From Bremia lactucae (lineage: Eukaryota; Oomycota; Peronosporomycetes; Peronosporales; Peronosporaceae): 64,000 bases of DNA. Within the stretch, counting starts at the first letter, position 1. Every line of letters starts with the position of its first letter. The stretch lies in NCBI RefSeq assembly GCF_004359215.1, contig NC_090611.1, positions 4,852,089 through 4,916,088 of the forward strand, in the 5' to 3' direction. Below the pieces are notes generated by a model, which was given only the letters and a program-made list of their open reading frames with translations, did no database searches and was not told the DNA's origin. Positions 1-10,834 of the stretch are shown one piece after another. The translations under genes were made by a program, and so were the position numbers.

Positions 1-740
1 GGTCGAATCTAATTTTCCCTTCTCCACCACAACCATCGGTAGATTCCCTTGGTGTTCAACGTTTTCGTGTGAAACGCATCGTTACTCACCGTGATGTGAA
101 GGGATAGCGAACGAGTTATCTTGGTCTCTGGCGCGATTATCCACCTTCGCATGACAGATGGGAGCCTCGTTCCCAGCTGTTTGTTGACGTTGAGGGCCTC
201 GAACGTCCGTATGACGAGACTCATCCGATGGATCATAAGTTTTATCGAGAAACGCGCCCCTGGCGCTTGTAAATCGATTGCAAAACGTCAATAGAAACGC
301 GCATCTCGATAGAGATGCGAGCCCCCCCCAGGGCGAAGATAGGGAACAAACATTCCCTTTTCACCCGTTTCGTGTTGAAGATACAACACGGCAGGGATCG
401 ACCAAGTGAGGCATGGAAGTCCTGCCTCACGAGACAGCCGACGCATGAAAATCTTGCACCGTATGGAGTACGTTTTTCCAACTCAACGCGATATCGCGTT
501 AAGTCTTTGAAGCCAGGCTTCGCATCCAATGTATTTGACATTGCGAATAAACGCAAACTTGCATCAACGAGCTTTTATCTCGCTTGTTGTTGCCACTATT
601 CCATCGATTCTTAAGGAAAACATCAAGATAAAGTTCTTCGCGCTGGGATCAAGGCCATTCAGCTTTCTCGGAATATATAAGGGATGTTATTGTGAGAAGT
701 TGTCTCTCAGACAAGCTACTGACTAGCCGTTCAGGCAAAA
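1..740 (-). pseudogene. Antisense reading frame of a gypsy element, copy 1 (decayed)
   Basis: Minus-strand frames here align by eye with the antisense frame found 3' of gypsy pol at 54697-56335. Shared features are a GGAR/GGRS stretch near 320, then a KRQGRVSR-like stretch near 245, then the MSLVIRTFEALNVNKQLG-type segment that also reads well in a second frame. The first 265 bases are an exact-looking reverse complement of 25192-25450. The frame is cut by the window edge and broken by several frameshifts, so no product is likely. Sense-strand gypsy coding would read on the plus strand to the left of the window. Function is unknown; no family is recognised. Confidence 0.5.
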
Positions 741-741
741 G

Positions 742-996
742 TCACGGCTTCTTCTCAGGGGCAAGACGAGACAATTTATTGTCTGCACTCCCCTGAGTGG
801 TGCCCACTGAAGCAGGGGTACCAGTAGAACTTTTGATACGATAGCTTACGCCATCGGCATCACCACGCACAGAAATAAGTGCGGGTGACGGCACGGAAGA
901 CGGTGCTGGCGATGAGGAATTTTCCTCATCGTCGGAACCAAACATGCTATAGCTAACGCTGTTAGCACGTCTATCCGATTGAGTCTCCTCATTCAA
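742..996 (-). CDS. Short acidic/Ser-Pro-rich reading frame, possibly the N-terminal part of antisense copy 1
   Basis: An 84-codon frame beginning MNEETQSDRR, with a run of acidic residues and serines (FGSDDEENSSS) and then a Val/Ser-rich stretch. The corresponding part of the antisense frame at about 55980-56074 has a similar acidic/serine motif (SDPFGAESSCDDS), so this could be its N-terminal region. It could instead be a tail of the adjacent LINE. No domain is recognised and the similarity is weak. Confidence 0.3.
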   Translation of the reverse strand: MNEETQSDRRANSVSYSMFGSDDEENSSSPAPSSVPSPALISVRGDADGVSYRIKSSTGTPASVGTTQGSADNKLSRLAPEKKP

Positions 997-1035
997 AATC
1001 TCATAGAGCTTTCATGACCATCTATTAACACATAG

Positions 1036-1340
1036 TTATGTGCAAGATGTCTGATACCTCCTAAGCCAGGACACAAGCTCCGGATATGGTAGCGCGTCGT
1101 AGCTGTCGCCTGAAGACACCGATCCGTCCCGAGGTTCGAGAGCAAATAGGTCTAAACAGGTATGTACGAGCGCCCCGACCACCGCTGTGTCAGGGCCTCG
1201 ATCTTCACGTTTCGCCAACGCGGTAAGATGGCGGAGCCCTAGCTCCCAGAAACGCGCTGCGCTGTGTGAAGCCGTCGACTGCACCCCTCGGAAGACAGCG
1301 TCGTTCCGCTCACTCCATAAGTGAGCTGCCGCCCATCAAG
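1036..1340 (-). pseudogene. LINE ORF2 extreme C-terminus
   Basis: Minus-strand translation starting near 1340 reads WAAAHLWSERNDAVFRG and then continues to a stop at 1036. A Trp-x-x-Arg-Asn-x-x-Phe motif of this kind follows the zinc-finger region in LINE ORF2 proteins. The frame from 1284 has lost its link to the upstream RT because the intervening 0.5 kb reads on the other strand (next entry). The region is 3'-terminal to the element and precedes gypsy-derived sequence. Confidence 0.5.
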
Positions 1341-1344
1341 GTCC

Positions 1345-1850
1345 GGCTCAAGTGTGGCGACATTCCAATGGCCTTTCCGACTATCAAGTCTGGACGTGCT
1401 ACCGGATCGCCACGAAGCAACTGAACCTCTACCATGCCGATCGACACGCGGACAATAGTTGTCGGGCTTTGGCAGAGTGTCACGGCTGTAAAGAAACGTC
1501 GGCCCATCTTTTGGGAGTGCCCCGAGGCTCGGGCGTGCTGGGGCGTGCTTATTGGTCATTGGACCGGTGAACGGGACGAGCGGCCGTTGAGAGCAAGCCG
1601 CTTCTTCGGTAGTGTGAATCGTCACGCGCCGGTTTTACCGGCCCGACAGAGGATTCGGATCCATAATCAGCTCCCGGATGACTTGGAGGCGGGGGTCGCT
1701 GCTTGGAACAGGATTTGGTTTCTCATGAGCAGCATTTGTCTGTCTTGCTGCCACGGATCCTGGCTAACGACGGCTTCTAAACGCTGCAACAGCGGTGCCA
1801 ACGCGCCCGCCAGCTGGCGTTTGTGAAGCGCGAAGGCCTGCCGTAAATTT
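1345..1850 (+). pseudogene. LINE ORF2 C-terminal zinc-finger segment in inverted orientation
   Basis: On the plus strand two overlapping frames together give a zf-RVT signature: CHGC-KETSAHLL, then, after one frame change near 1510, WECPEARACW. Downstream is AWNRIWFLMSSICL and a lysine/arginine-rich end at a stop near 1850. This is the part of ORF2 that should lie between the RT and the WSERND motif of the surrounding minus-strand element, but it is on the opposite strand. It is either an internal inversion or the 3' stump of a second LINE inserted head to head. Confidence 0.55.
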
Positions 1851-4273
1851 TTCGAACGAATTTACGGATTCCCGACCGTCTCGGCTACTGCCCAAGGAAA
1901 GCGATGATGGCGGGGATGAGAGTAAAAAACCACGCCGTGGTTGGCGCATTCTCCTGTCCCAGATGGACCGATCCCCAGTTGAAGGTGTGACCAACTCTGG
2001 TAGTGACGAAATGAAAAACCAGCGAATACCATCTTCACTCTGCTGCAGATGAACAGATCCGTCTGCTGAGGCGTGAGGCCCCTTACGTGTCCCGATCACA
2101 CGTCCCGGTCGCACAGTCGACCAGACGTAATCATACTGAAATGGAGGTGCATGTCGAAGCGACAACGGAGGCTCGAGCGCTAGTTCCGCCACAATGGGAA
2201 CAGATGGAGAAGCGAGCAAAATTGATGTCGCCCAACGCCGCAATTTGGGCTGCGAGTGATGGATAGAGCGAGGTCCTGCCGGCCGTATGTAAAAAATAAA
2301 TTCCGCCGGCCCCGTCCGCCGAATGTGCAAGTCCGAGATGGTGCATGTCGCAATACGGTCGTAGGCGGAGGCCCTCATTGGTAGGCCTTTGACATCCCGG
2401 ATCCACGGGTCAGTGCTCCAACCCAAGGTCCCCCAGAAGCGGCTCAGCGCTTCCTGCTGGGGATCGGCGGGCACTGACAGTTCTGGAAACGTATGATGGA
2501 ACGACAGAACCCAATCCTCCCCCTCCCACCAGCTACTTGCACCCTGGAGGAGTGTCGGAGTCAATGTTCGGGCCCGGTCCCCTAGCATGACGGACTGCGC
2601 AGCCGTTGGATGCAGTAGTCTGTCTAAGTCATGGACCCAAAAATCTTTACTCGGCGCCACAAAACAGGGAGCTTCCGCGTGTATCGGAGATCAGTGATGG
2701 AGTATTAAACTCGAAGAATTCGGCCGACCGTGATAAGCCCAGGTACACCAGGCACCAAAATACTTGTCCTGAGCTTGCGTAAGCCACCGGAGAGCGTGCT
2801 TAGTCCGTTGCGTCTTGATGGCCACCTCAAAAGAGGCCAAACCAACACTCCCTGCCTTTTTAGGTGGAAAGAGCAAGCCTGGGTTAACCTTATGACGGCT
2901 CGCATCTGTTGTAGTTGCATGAGCCCACAAAAATTGTTTGTAGAGATTTTGAATAGACCGTCGAGCCCACTCTGGCATGTCAAAAACCGCTGACGTAAAC
3001 AGCACGGACGGGAGGATGATGGAGTTTAGAATCAACACCCTATTCTCCACACTGGTTGCCACTCGGGAAGCGGTCATTAGCCGTCGTTGAAGTTTTCGAA
3101 GACGTAGCGCCCAGTTACGATTATGCAAGTCACATGTACCCACTTCGTAGCCCAGGTACCTCACCGTTTCCGCTGGCCCTAGCACAGGAACTCCTTTCAT
3201 GTCTGAAACTTGTACTGCCGTATTAAGACAAATAAGTCTGCTCTTGGATGGTTGAGCCTCAAGACCTGACAACTCTCCAAAGCGAGAGACTAGTGCAAGC
3301 GCCTGGTCAAGCTGACTGGCCTTGGCGAGAAAAATTGTTGAATCATCAACAAACGCCGAGAACTTGTGCGTAGTTAGATGATCACCCGGTACTGGAAGCC
3401 TCGTCAGATCCGGGATTGTTGCACCGCTATACCCAATATCTCCACCACGATGAGGAACAAGAGCGGAGCTAGCGGACACCTTTGACGAATGCCAGAGATG
3501 ACGGGTATCGGACGGGACTGTTCTCCATTAACAAGGAACGAGGCCGAAGTCCCAGTATGAAGCCTAGTTATTAGCTGTACATATCTCTCATCGAATCCAA
3601 AAAGTCGCAGGGCTTCGTACATGAATTCACGATCGACCGTGTCAGAAGCCTTGCGAAAGTCCAACAGGAGTATCACCTTGCTGTTGACGGCCTCTATCGT
3701 TGCATCTGATGTTGCCGACGCGAGTTGGGCAAGCATCATCATGACAAGTTTTGACATCTGGCGGCCGTGAACGAATCCTTGCTGGGAATCGCCAATAACC
3801 TTGGGTAATATACGCTGCAATCTTGTCGCCAACACCTTGGCAAAAATCTTGTAACTGGTTTGTAGCAAAGAAATCGGCCTGTAATCCATCGCATCCGCCG
3901 AGTCTCCCTTCTTCCGCAAAGGAATAATCAAAGCCTCCAGAAACGATGGCGGGGGATCAGCGCCAGCCATGATAAGGTTGCTGAGCTGCACCACCGCAGG
4001 GACTAAAAGCGCCGACGTGTCCTTGTAAAAATCATTATTCAGTCCATCAAGCCCAGCCGATTTGTGGCGGCTGAGTCCTGAGACGGCTGCTAGGACTTCT
4101 GCTTCCGTAACATCAGACAACAGAGTCTGGTTGTCGACGGACGATAGGACTCTGCAGGGGGGAACTTTGACGAAACGCCGGATGGACGAGGGTAAGTATC
4201 GGCTGGGATCCTTGCGGTGGACGACCCCTAAAACTGTAGACCATTCCGAAGCAAATTTATCCGCGATGGTCAT
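1764..4273 (-). pseudogene. LINE ORF2 reverse transcriptase and thumb/C-terminal region
   Basis: From 4273 to 3404 the frame shows RT blocks: HKSAGLDGLNNDFYK, DYRPISLLQTSYKIFAKVLA, QQGFVHGRQ, LDFRKASDTVDREFM (normally DFxKAYDxV) and SGIRQRCPLAPLLFLI. A frame change near 3450 leads to the 3479-2691 frame with the catalytic box SAFVDDSTIF, whose paired Asp lie at about 3342-3347, so the active-site aspartates survive. This frame continues to LRKLQRRLMTASRV and PKKAGSVGLASFEVA, typical of the LINE thumb. A further frame (2660-1764) gives the C-terminal domain, including WDRRMRQPRRGF. Two frameshifts at least make it non-functional as written. Y-to-V in the FVDD box is unusual and may reflect decay. 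Confidence 0.8.
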
Positions 4274-4330
4274 ATTGCGAGAGAAAAGTGCGCCGTGGAG
4301 CCTCGCTACGGTCGTGACGATGTGATCGCG

Positions 4331-5569
4331 TTACCAATCAGCCACTCTGCGATAAAACCATCGTACCTGGTCAGATGTCCTGGCCAGACGTTGACCAAGC
4401 CGTACAAGATGTTCTTGCCGTGCTTCTTCCAAATTGCACGAAATAAATTGTGGCCGAGAGATTAAGTTACGTCTTGCTCGCCTCCGAATATGGCGACGAG
4501 ACCTCGTACGGCGCTGTTTTAAGTCGCCTGCGTACATGTCGAATGCACTGACGACACTGGTCGACATCTCGGTCCCACGTCAGTGGTGAAACACCCTGTC
4601 CGATAGCCATTCCGTCCATTTCCTCGATGAGCTCAGTAATAACTCTGCCGGGGTCAGACGATAAAATCGGATAATTCACAATTCGACCATAAAGAGGTGT
4701 CTTATGCCCGCCGAGGACGCGCAAGTGTAACACCACTTCCTGATGGTCCAAATGATTGGGTGGCACCCGCGCCTCGACCCATGAGACTCGTCTTACCCAA
4801 CTCGCGGGCACATAAAATCTGTCTATTCGACTAGCCTTGTTTCCGCTCCAGTACGTAAAATGTTCGGTAGGGTCCCCAGAACCCTCATCATCGGCATGCT
4901 CTCTGAGCACTCTCGCATCAGCCAAACCCATCTTCGCGATGACCGCGTCCAATGCCGGGCTTTCCGACCTGTGGGACCGGTGAAAGCCAAATCTATCTAG
5001 CAGAGGACTTTGGACACAATTAAAGTCTCCAACTAGCATAGCACGTGAGGCGTCCAGTTCCCAGTCGATAAGAGATGTAATGAAATCCTCCCGCTCGTGC
5101 CGTAATATGGGTGCGTAAACGTTGAGTAGAACATCTCCTCCAAGAGAAATTGCTATAGCCCGAGTAGACCAACGTCCCAGCTGATAGACCGAAGCCAAAC
5201 CCGCAGCATGGGGGCTGAGAAGGATGGCAACCCCAGCGCAGCTGGACGATCCAATACTCCAGAATGATAGAGCTGGAGCATGTGGGTTCAGATATTGACC
5301 CCACAACCGGGCCCAGCGAAATTGCAGTTCCGCTGCCTCATCTTCAGTGCGTACGTGAGTCTCCTGGAGACACCAAGCCTGCGGGCGAAGTATTCGAGGC
5401 GCCTGACGCCACGCCGATAACCAACTGTCCTGAACGGTTTTTTTAAACCTCGCACATTCTGGGATATATAGAATAGATCTCCCGCTCGCGCTGCCGACGC
5501 AAGGGTGTCGTGAAGTCCCGGAGTCGGCCAGTCCCTAACCATGCGATGACGGCCATATGCGTCCGCCAT
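4331..5569 (-). pseudogene. LINE ORF2 N-terminal AP-type endonuclease
   Basis: The 5569-5288 frame gives the start of ORF2 with ISQNVRGLKK, the N-x-R-G block of LINE endonucleases. After a frame change near 5300 the next frame has NVYAPILRHERE, LVGDFNCV, TYWSGNKASRIDRFYV and NHLDHQEVVLHL, which correspond to the active-site blocks of exonuclease/endonuclease/phosphatase-fold LINE nucleases (Asn, Asp-x-Asn, Asp-His). All key residues can be seen. A basic linker (4567-4331, RRTRSRRHIRRRARR) leads to the RT. In an intact LINE this domain nicks the target DNA to prime reverse transcription. Confidence 0.8.
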
Positions 5570-5756
5570 GTCAAGGACCGGATCTCCGATACTATGTAAA
5601 GTTCTCCTTTGTGAGCTGCTCTTAGTACTCGAGCAAGAACTGCTGCTCCGCAGGAGCCAGCGCCGTAGTAAAGAAGTTAACCAGCGAACACCAGTCCACT
5701 TGGGCTCAACCGGAAAAGTAATATGCGTCCTTGTAGGCTGTATTCGTGTGTAGCAT

Positions 5757-6316
5757 TCAAAAATGACCTCGGAGGAGCTCGGGAGTGCTTTGCGGTTTCA
5801 CGCCCGTCCCCAGCAGCGCGAAGATCTCGCTGTCAAACATGATGGCGCAGAGTACGTGGTGACTCAGGCGAACACGTCGTCGTGGGTCGCACAAGCGTAA
5901 AATGTCGTCTGCTGCGTAGTTGACCTCTCGAAGCTTCCGCCAATCATCTGAATTGTCAAGGAGTGGTGCTAATCGAGACGTCGGTAGGCACAGTTGTGTA
6001 CGGGCAATCCATTGGTCGATCCAATTAGCCGTATGTTGATCCGTCACCTTCTGGCGGTACGCTGACAGCCCCGATTATAAGCATTCCTGGCGCCAGCGTT
6101 CCGTCCATAGTACAAAAACTGAGTCAGCCAGACTATCCAACAGCTCACCAGGAAAGAAAAAGCGGCGGGAGTGATGTAGTAGCATCTCAGGCTCCAAACG
6201 TGCAGCCGCTTCTCACTCAGCTGGGTCACTGTAGACCAGCGGGTACGGTGTGCAGGTCGAAGCCGGCCATTCGACACCAAGTGACTGCCAGAGCTCGGGC
6301 CAGTCATCACGGTCAA
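5757..6316 (-). pseudogene. LINE linker frame between ORF1 and ORF2, unknown domain
   Basis: Two frames, 6316-6044 and 6047-5757, follow each other with a 4-base overlap and read as one protein after a frame change: FLVSCWIVWLTQFLYYGR, then NAYNRGCQRTARR, then ANWIDQWIARTQL, KLREVNYAADDILRLCDPR and VLCAIMFDSEIFALL. It looks coding rather than random, is helix-rich and has one hydrophobic stretch, but I recognise no domain. It lies between the OTU-bearing ORF1 tail and the endonuclease, and it is absent from the second LINE copy, which is truncated at 22924. Confidence 0.45.
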
Positions 6317-6334
6317 TTCTTTCTTCCATATCTG

Positions 6335-9300
6335 TTAACAAAGGTTGCTGCCATCAGACCGAACCCGACCTTTTCTGTGAGAAGCGAGATTCCGTCCGTC
6401 GAAGTCAGATTCTCCGTCCGCCGCCAGAAGAGGAGGGGAGCTTCTGAAACCCCGTTTGCGAGCCGCTGAGGACCTGCCTGGCCCCACGCTTGCACTAGAA
6501 TCCGGCATGATAGCTAATTGGGATGATGGAGACGAAGGCAGCGGTGATACTGCGTCTCCCGCGTTGTATATGACGAGATCCGTATGACACCCACTGGCTG
6601 GCTGGTAATCATCCACCAACGGCATGCTGCTGGAGCGCTTCTCCTCTAACTGCTGCCCAGCTGTGGTTTTGTTATTCTCTTGACAGTGACCGGGTCCCTG
6701 CTGCATCGTTGCCTTCGTTTCGTTCAATAAATTCGTCAGGTTTAACCAGTCGACCCCTCGTCCGTATGGATTAATGCCGAATAGAGGTTGCCCTCACATC
6801 GAAGCACCAAAGGCGGAACTGGAGATTCTCCCACTTTCGTCGCTTGGATCTCATCTATACACGCCAGTATAGAAAGTGGATATTCTTTAGCGGAAGCCAC
6901 CGCCCGCCCCTTAATCTGAAGCGCTAACGGGTGGTACTTCCGACAGCTCCATTTGTCAGCGCCTGCCTCTCCTTGGAGGACAAAAATGTCTTTTTGTAAG
7001 AAAATTGCGGCCATACCCAGTATGTCTCCCTCCCCCAACAACCGGCAGGCACCACCGAGGTCCTGTCCGACGGGGTGGCCGCATAGTCGGTCAAGAACCA
7101 TCGCAGTTGGGAAGCCGACTTTTTGCGTGTCATACTCGACCATCCCCTGCCAACGTTTACGAGGGTCTGAGTTCTCTGGTCGTGAGGAAACTGTTCCTCC
7201 AAATTTAATAGCCCTGAACACTTGATGCCTCGTTTCATACAGGCTGTCAAGAGCTCAAGATCTTTTGTAGGGGCTGTCAACGCAGACTCTGCGACAGCTT
7301 GAGCGAGCGAAATCGCCAAACAATTGCCCGTAGCCGGCGTTACCACCTCACGAAGCCCGAGGATGCGAAGAAGCTCCGTTAGGTGTCCAGGTGCAACCGT
7401 CGGCTTGGGCTCTATTGGTAGTGGGTATCGCTGCTCGTCCGGCAGCTACTTGAGGAGCCGCTCGTAAGTCAACCGCTCCCGTCGCTGCTGGGTCAGCAAA
7501 GCTGGGCCCGCTGTGACTACCGCCGGGCCTCGATCTCCGGCTTCTTTTTTACGCGCTAAATCCTTTGGTTGCAACTGAGGAGTCGCTTTCGTACCGGACG
7601 ATTTTGGAATCAGCGTGGACGCAGAAGCCTCCCGGATTGAACCAGAGGCCTCTCCTCCTCCCGATGGAGCCGGGGATTCTTCCTCGTCCAAGTCTAGATC
7701 CTGCAAAACATGAAAGCCGCCGCTGCTAACGTTTACACTGGTTAAAGTAGCCGAAACTGGGGTCTTGAGCTTGCGGCCACTTCGATTGGGGCGCGTCAAC
7801 CACGGATGCTCGGGCCGGGGTTTCGGGGCAGGAGGGGGTGACCCCTCGTGCAAGACCCGAGTAGTGTACACCGAGTACCCAGGGATTCCAGTCGTCTGGG
7901 GCTCGGAGACCGGCGGAGGAGAGGAAGCAGCAGCAGGCGCCGCCGGCGTCACCGCAGCTTGTGCCGCCTCATCGGCCGATTGCTGCACACTTAGACGCCG
8001 CTGCGCCATCTGTCGCATCTCTTCCGGGCTACCGAAAGGTTTGGCGAGGTCTTCTACCCCTTGGAGGTCAGCCTCAAGAACCTCTAGCCCACCTGGACCG
8101 CGCAGTTGAGCATCCGAGAACTGACACCTTGACGCCGGGTGCCCGAGAGTGCCGCACTGCAGACATTGCAGGCGACGTCCGACGTCTGGATGCCTGACGA
8201 TGATCTGTGTCCCGAACCAAAGAATTCGTACGATGCCTTGTAGAAACGTTGGACATCCCGCTAAATGAAATGTTACTTTCCATGCGGTAGAAGTGCGGGA
8301 GTTTGGGGTGCATGTGGCCATGTGTCCATGTCCTCCAATTCAAACTCTGTCGGTATCTTTAAGCGCAAATACGCGAAGAAGCGTCCAATATCATCAAATC
8401 GAGTTAAATTGGAAAGCGTTACAGTGTACTCCGCCCTCGGGTGCCCGGAACGCCCGTCGGGACCACGCTGATCTGACCACACCGATCCCCTCACCGGCTA
8501 GTGGACATTCTCGACCGTGTACACGCGCCCTTGGAACGGGACGAGAACATCCTGGTTTTCGCGGCAGTAGCTCGCGAAAAAAATGAAAGTGAATGGATCG
8601 AGTAGCTCTGTTGTAGCTAATCGCTTTGGACAGTCCAAGGAATCGGTGCAAATCCGGCAAGCTGACCCGCAAAACTTCCGCAGATTCCAATATTGTTGCC
8701 GTGATGGCATGCGTTGTCCGCGGCCCAATGGGCAATTCTCTCCCATGATGTAGATGTAAAACCAACTGTCCTTCGACCTGGGCTTGCACGGTACGGCAGA
8801 GCCGAACTTGCTCATCACTGTTGAAGACAGAATGGATAAAATCGGGCATCCGTCGACACGCTATATGCCCTTCTGCAATCCCGATGAGGATGCCCCATTC
8901 ATCATCCGTACCCTCCCGTAAACGGTGGGCACCTGGTACGCTCAGACGTGTCGAACAGATAGCCCGTAGCTTCGTAACTTCCTCCACCGAAAACTTGGCT
9001 GGATCAAACATAAAGTCCTCGAACACGGGACGTCCCTTGCCCACATCACATTCAGGCCCTTTCGGCCCTCCCTTACGCACAACCTGCGACCACTGTTGAG
9101 GAACTGGAGCCACGGCCCACTTGTGCCGGCTAGCCTGTTTGCGTAAAATCTCCTTGAAAGCCCACTTAGTAAGTAGGACCTCCTTGCTTAGCTGATGGGC
9201 CAGACGAGTCCATTCGGTGTAACTGCCCGAAGACAGTACAAAGCATTGACGAAACAGATCCAGGAACATGGTCAACTCCGAGCCCGTAAGCTTCGGAAAC

Positions 9301-9651
9301 CGTTTGCGCTCTGCTGGCATCTCCTCCAGCTTTACCGGTATCTGGGCAAATTCCCGCGAAAATAGCTCCTGAATGGTCTGGCGCCAAACGTCCAGGTATG
9401 GCGGCCCAGCCGAAGCGGCCATCTCTGTGGTAAGGGCGTCGAACATATCCCGCGGTGGTGTGGGTCGGACGCGAGCCGGATCGGCAGACTGGGCTGAGCG
9501 CGGTGAAGAACGAGGGGAGGTCCTGGTCGACTGCCCTCCGGTCCGGCCTCCTCCCCCCCCTTCGCGGAGACAGTACGCCTGCGGGCACGGAAGATGCCGT
9601 GGGCAAGTCAGCAGTTGGCTTCGACATAGAATCTTCCGACTGAACGGCCAC
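6335..9651 (-). pseudogene. LINE ORF1: gag-like N-terminus, CCHC zinc knuckle, proline-rich linker, OTU-like domain
   Basis: Pieces in order: N-terminal segment 9651-8394 (starts MAVQSEDSMS, frame change near 9450 to MFDALTTEMA), then VTLSNLTRFDDIGRFFAYL in another frame near 8400, then 8321-7446 with a CCHC knuckle (C-x2-C-x4-H-x4-C, CLQCGTLGHPASRC, near 8165), a Pro/Ala-rich stretch, and then 7346-6742 with an OTU-like peptidase fold. The final 6727-6335 frame is a low-complexity tail. ORF1 in LINEs binds the element RNA. A TAG at 7446-7448 replaces CAG present in copy 2, a simple nonsense change. Other breaks are 1-2 base indels, some in homopolymers, and could be assembly errors. Confidence 0.75.
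6742..7346 (-). pseudogene. OTU-like cysteine protease domain within LINE ORF1
   Basis: The block VTPATGNCLAISLAQAVAE matches the catalytic-Cys block of OTU proteases (usual DGNCLF). Downstream, across one frame change, CWGGGDILGMAAIFLQ resembles the W-G-x-x-x-x-L-x-x-x-A block, and PPLVLRCEGNLYSAL occupies the position of the C-terminal block normally ending in N-H-Y. Thus Cys is kept, but Asp of DGNC is Thr and the catalytic His is Leu. Both LINE copies share these changes. It is probably not an active deubiquitinase, though the fold seems preserved. Assignment rests on motif recognition only. Confidence 0.55.
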
Positions 9652-9887
9652 GTTTAAGGGTTCGTCTGGGGCTGTCGCCCCCGTCCCGTGTGCGATGGGA
9701 GAGGGGAGGCAAGAGCTAGTGCCCGTCCCATCCGCACTCCTAGGAGAGACTGGTTAGGATGCGGGGAGTTCCAAGACGGCCGGCATACCTCCCGGCGAGG
9801 GCGCGTCGTCCCCCTCCCCTTCGATCGGGGGACAAGATGGCGGCACAATGGCTGTCGTTCGTGCGGAGCTGGCGGAAGCCAGTTCAT

Positions 9888-10274
9888 GACCGTTTATGCT
9901 CCTCTACCCAGCAACGCTGATTGAAGAGTGGTTTCAAAATCTCATAGTTAGCCGCCTGACGATGATCAGGCGACTGTTCTGCTCTCCCCGAGTCGGCCAT
10001 TTCGACCGACTCGCATTCATAGTCGACCTGCTCGCAACATCTAGTGTTGCGGGAAAAGAGGATACTACGGCAGACGAAATGTCTGCTGCAAGAGACAATA
10101 ATGCGTCGCCTGCGGCTGCATGTTCGCTGACCGCATGGACTATGCAATACAATTGTAAATGATGATTTTGACCAATCAACATCGTTTTCAATTAAGTGGT
10201 CATTATACATATTGTCTTATAATGACCACTCTTTTCAATGACAGTCAGAGTAATTGTCGTTTAAGGGAGAGGTG
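9888..10274. other. No gene recognised between LINE 5' end and solo LTR
   Basis: Open frames exist on both strands (plus 9896-10162, minus 10210-9884), but neither shows a known motif. The sequence has several short inverted repeats, for example around 9950-9975 and 10000-10020, of the kind seen in the gypsy family of this window, so it may be an old gypsy fragment. Confidence 0.3.
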
Positions 10275-10719
10275 TCGTAACGGGGTGTATTGTTACATGA
10301 AATGAATACTTGAAGGTTGATAATTAATATATTATCTAAAAGGTAGATTTTATTTGGAGAATATGAATTTTACATAATTATGTTCGGAAAGCTTATCCAT
10401 TCGTAGATATTGGCCATTATATCTACTAGCTCCGCCGGTCCAGTCAGCACTGGACGCGCGCAAAGAGAGAGACAGATAGGACTTTATTAAATGTTTTGTA
10501 TTAGTTTATGATTAAGTTAGAAGTAAATAGATAGAATCGGAAGAACTTAATTGTATAAAATACAGTTTACTTTTGACCGTCTTTAAAGCAAGTGTTTTAA
10601 GAGAGAGTCTTCCTTTGCACGTACTAGTGTACGTGAAGTGACGTGTGGCCCCACTTGCACTTAAGGAGTACAAAGTGGACTTGTACGGAAGCAGTACAAT
10701 TCGGCAGTGCCCCGTTACA
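10275..10719 (+). mobile_element. Solo LTR of a gypsy element
   Basis: It begins gtaacggggtgta and ends cagtgccccgttaca, mirroring the 5' LTR at 43475-43897, whose termini are TGTAACGGGG and CCCCGTTACA. The two share, in opposite orientation, the CGCGC plus agagagagacag block, the gtttattagtt/atacaaaac block and the acgtacta block. No primer-binding site or gag follows at 10720, and no internal region or second LTR is nearby, hence a solo LTR left by recombination. The first base is C or lost, so the left terminus is slightly damaged. I see no target-site duplication. Confidence 0.75.
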
Positions 10720-10834
10720 TCTACTATAACTACAGCCAAACCAAAACAGGGCAATCCAGTGTACAGGTGGTGCACGTCGAACTCAAAGACAGAAAAGAGC
10801 TGAACTAAGGAAAGCTGCCGTTGGCTGAAATCTT

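Larger units (their letters stand above)
1036..9887 (-). mobile_element. LINE (non-LTR retrotransposon), near full length, frameshifted
   Basis: The minus strand carries, in order from 9651 down to 1036, an ORF1-like region (zinc knuckle, proline-rich linker, OTU-like domain), a linker frame, an apurinic-type endonuclease and a reverse transcriptase with a C-terminal extension. This domain order is that of an APE-type LINE. At least eight frame changes separate the pieces. The 5' end is placed near 9887, upstream of a start at 9651 in GC-rich sequence; the 3' end is placed near 1036 after the last stop. A piece corresponding to 6356-8530 recurs at 22924-25091 in the same orientation, nearly identical. 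Confidence 0.85.

Noticed and set aside
7765..8197. Plus-strand Gly/Ala-rich frames over the LINE
   Set aside because: Shadows of the proline-rich linker coded on the minus strand; both LINE copies show the same.
9654..9924. Pro/Arg-rich frames on both strands upstream of LINE ORF1
   Set aside because: GC-rich sequence gives long frames by chance on both strands; no motif.
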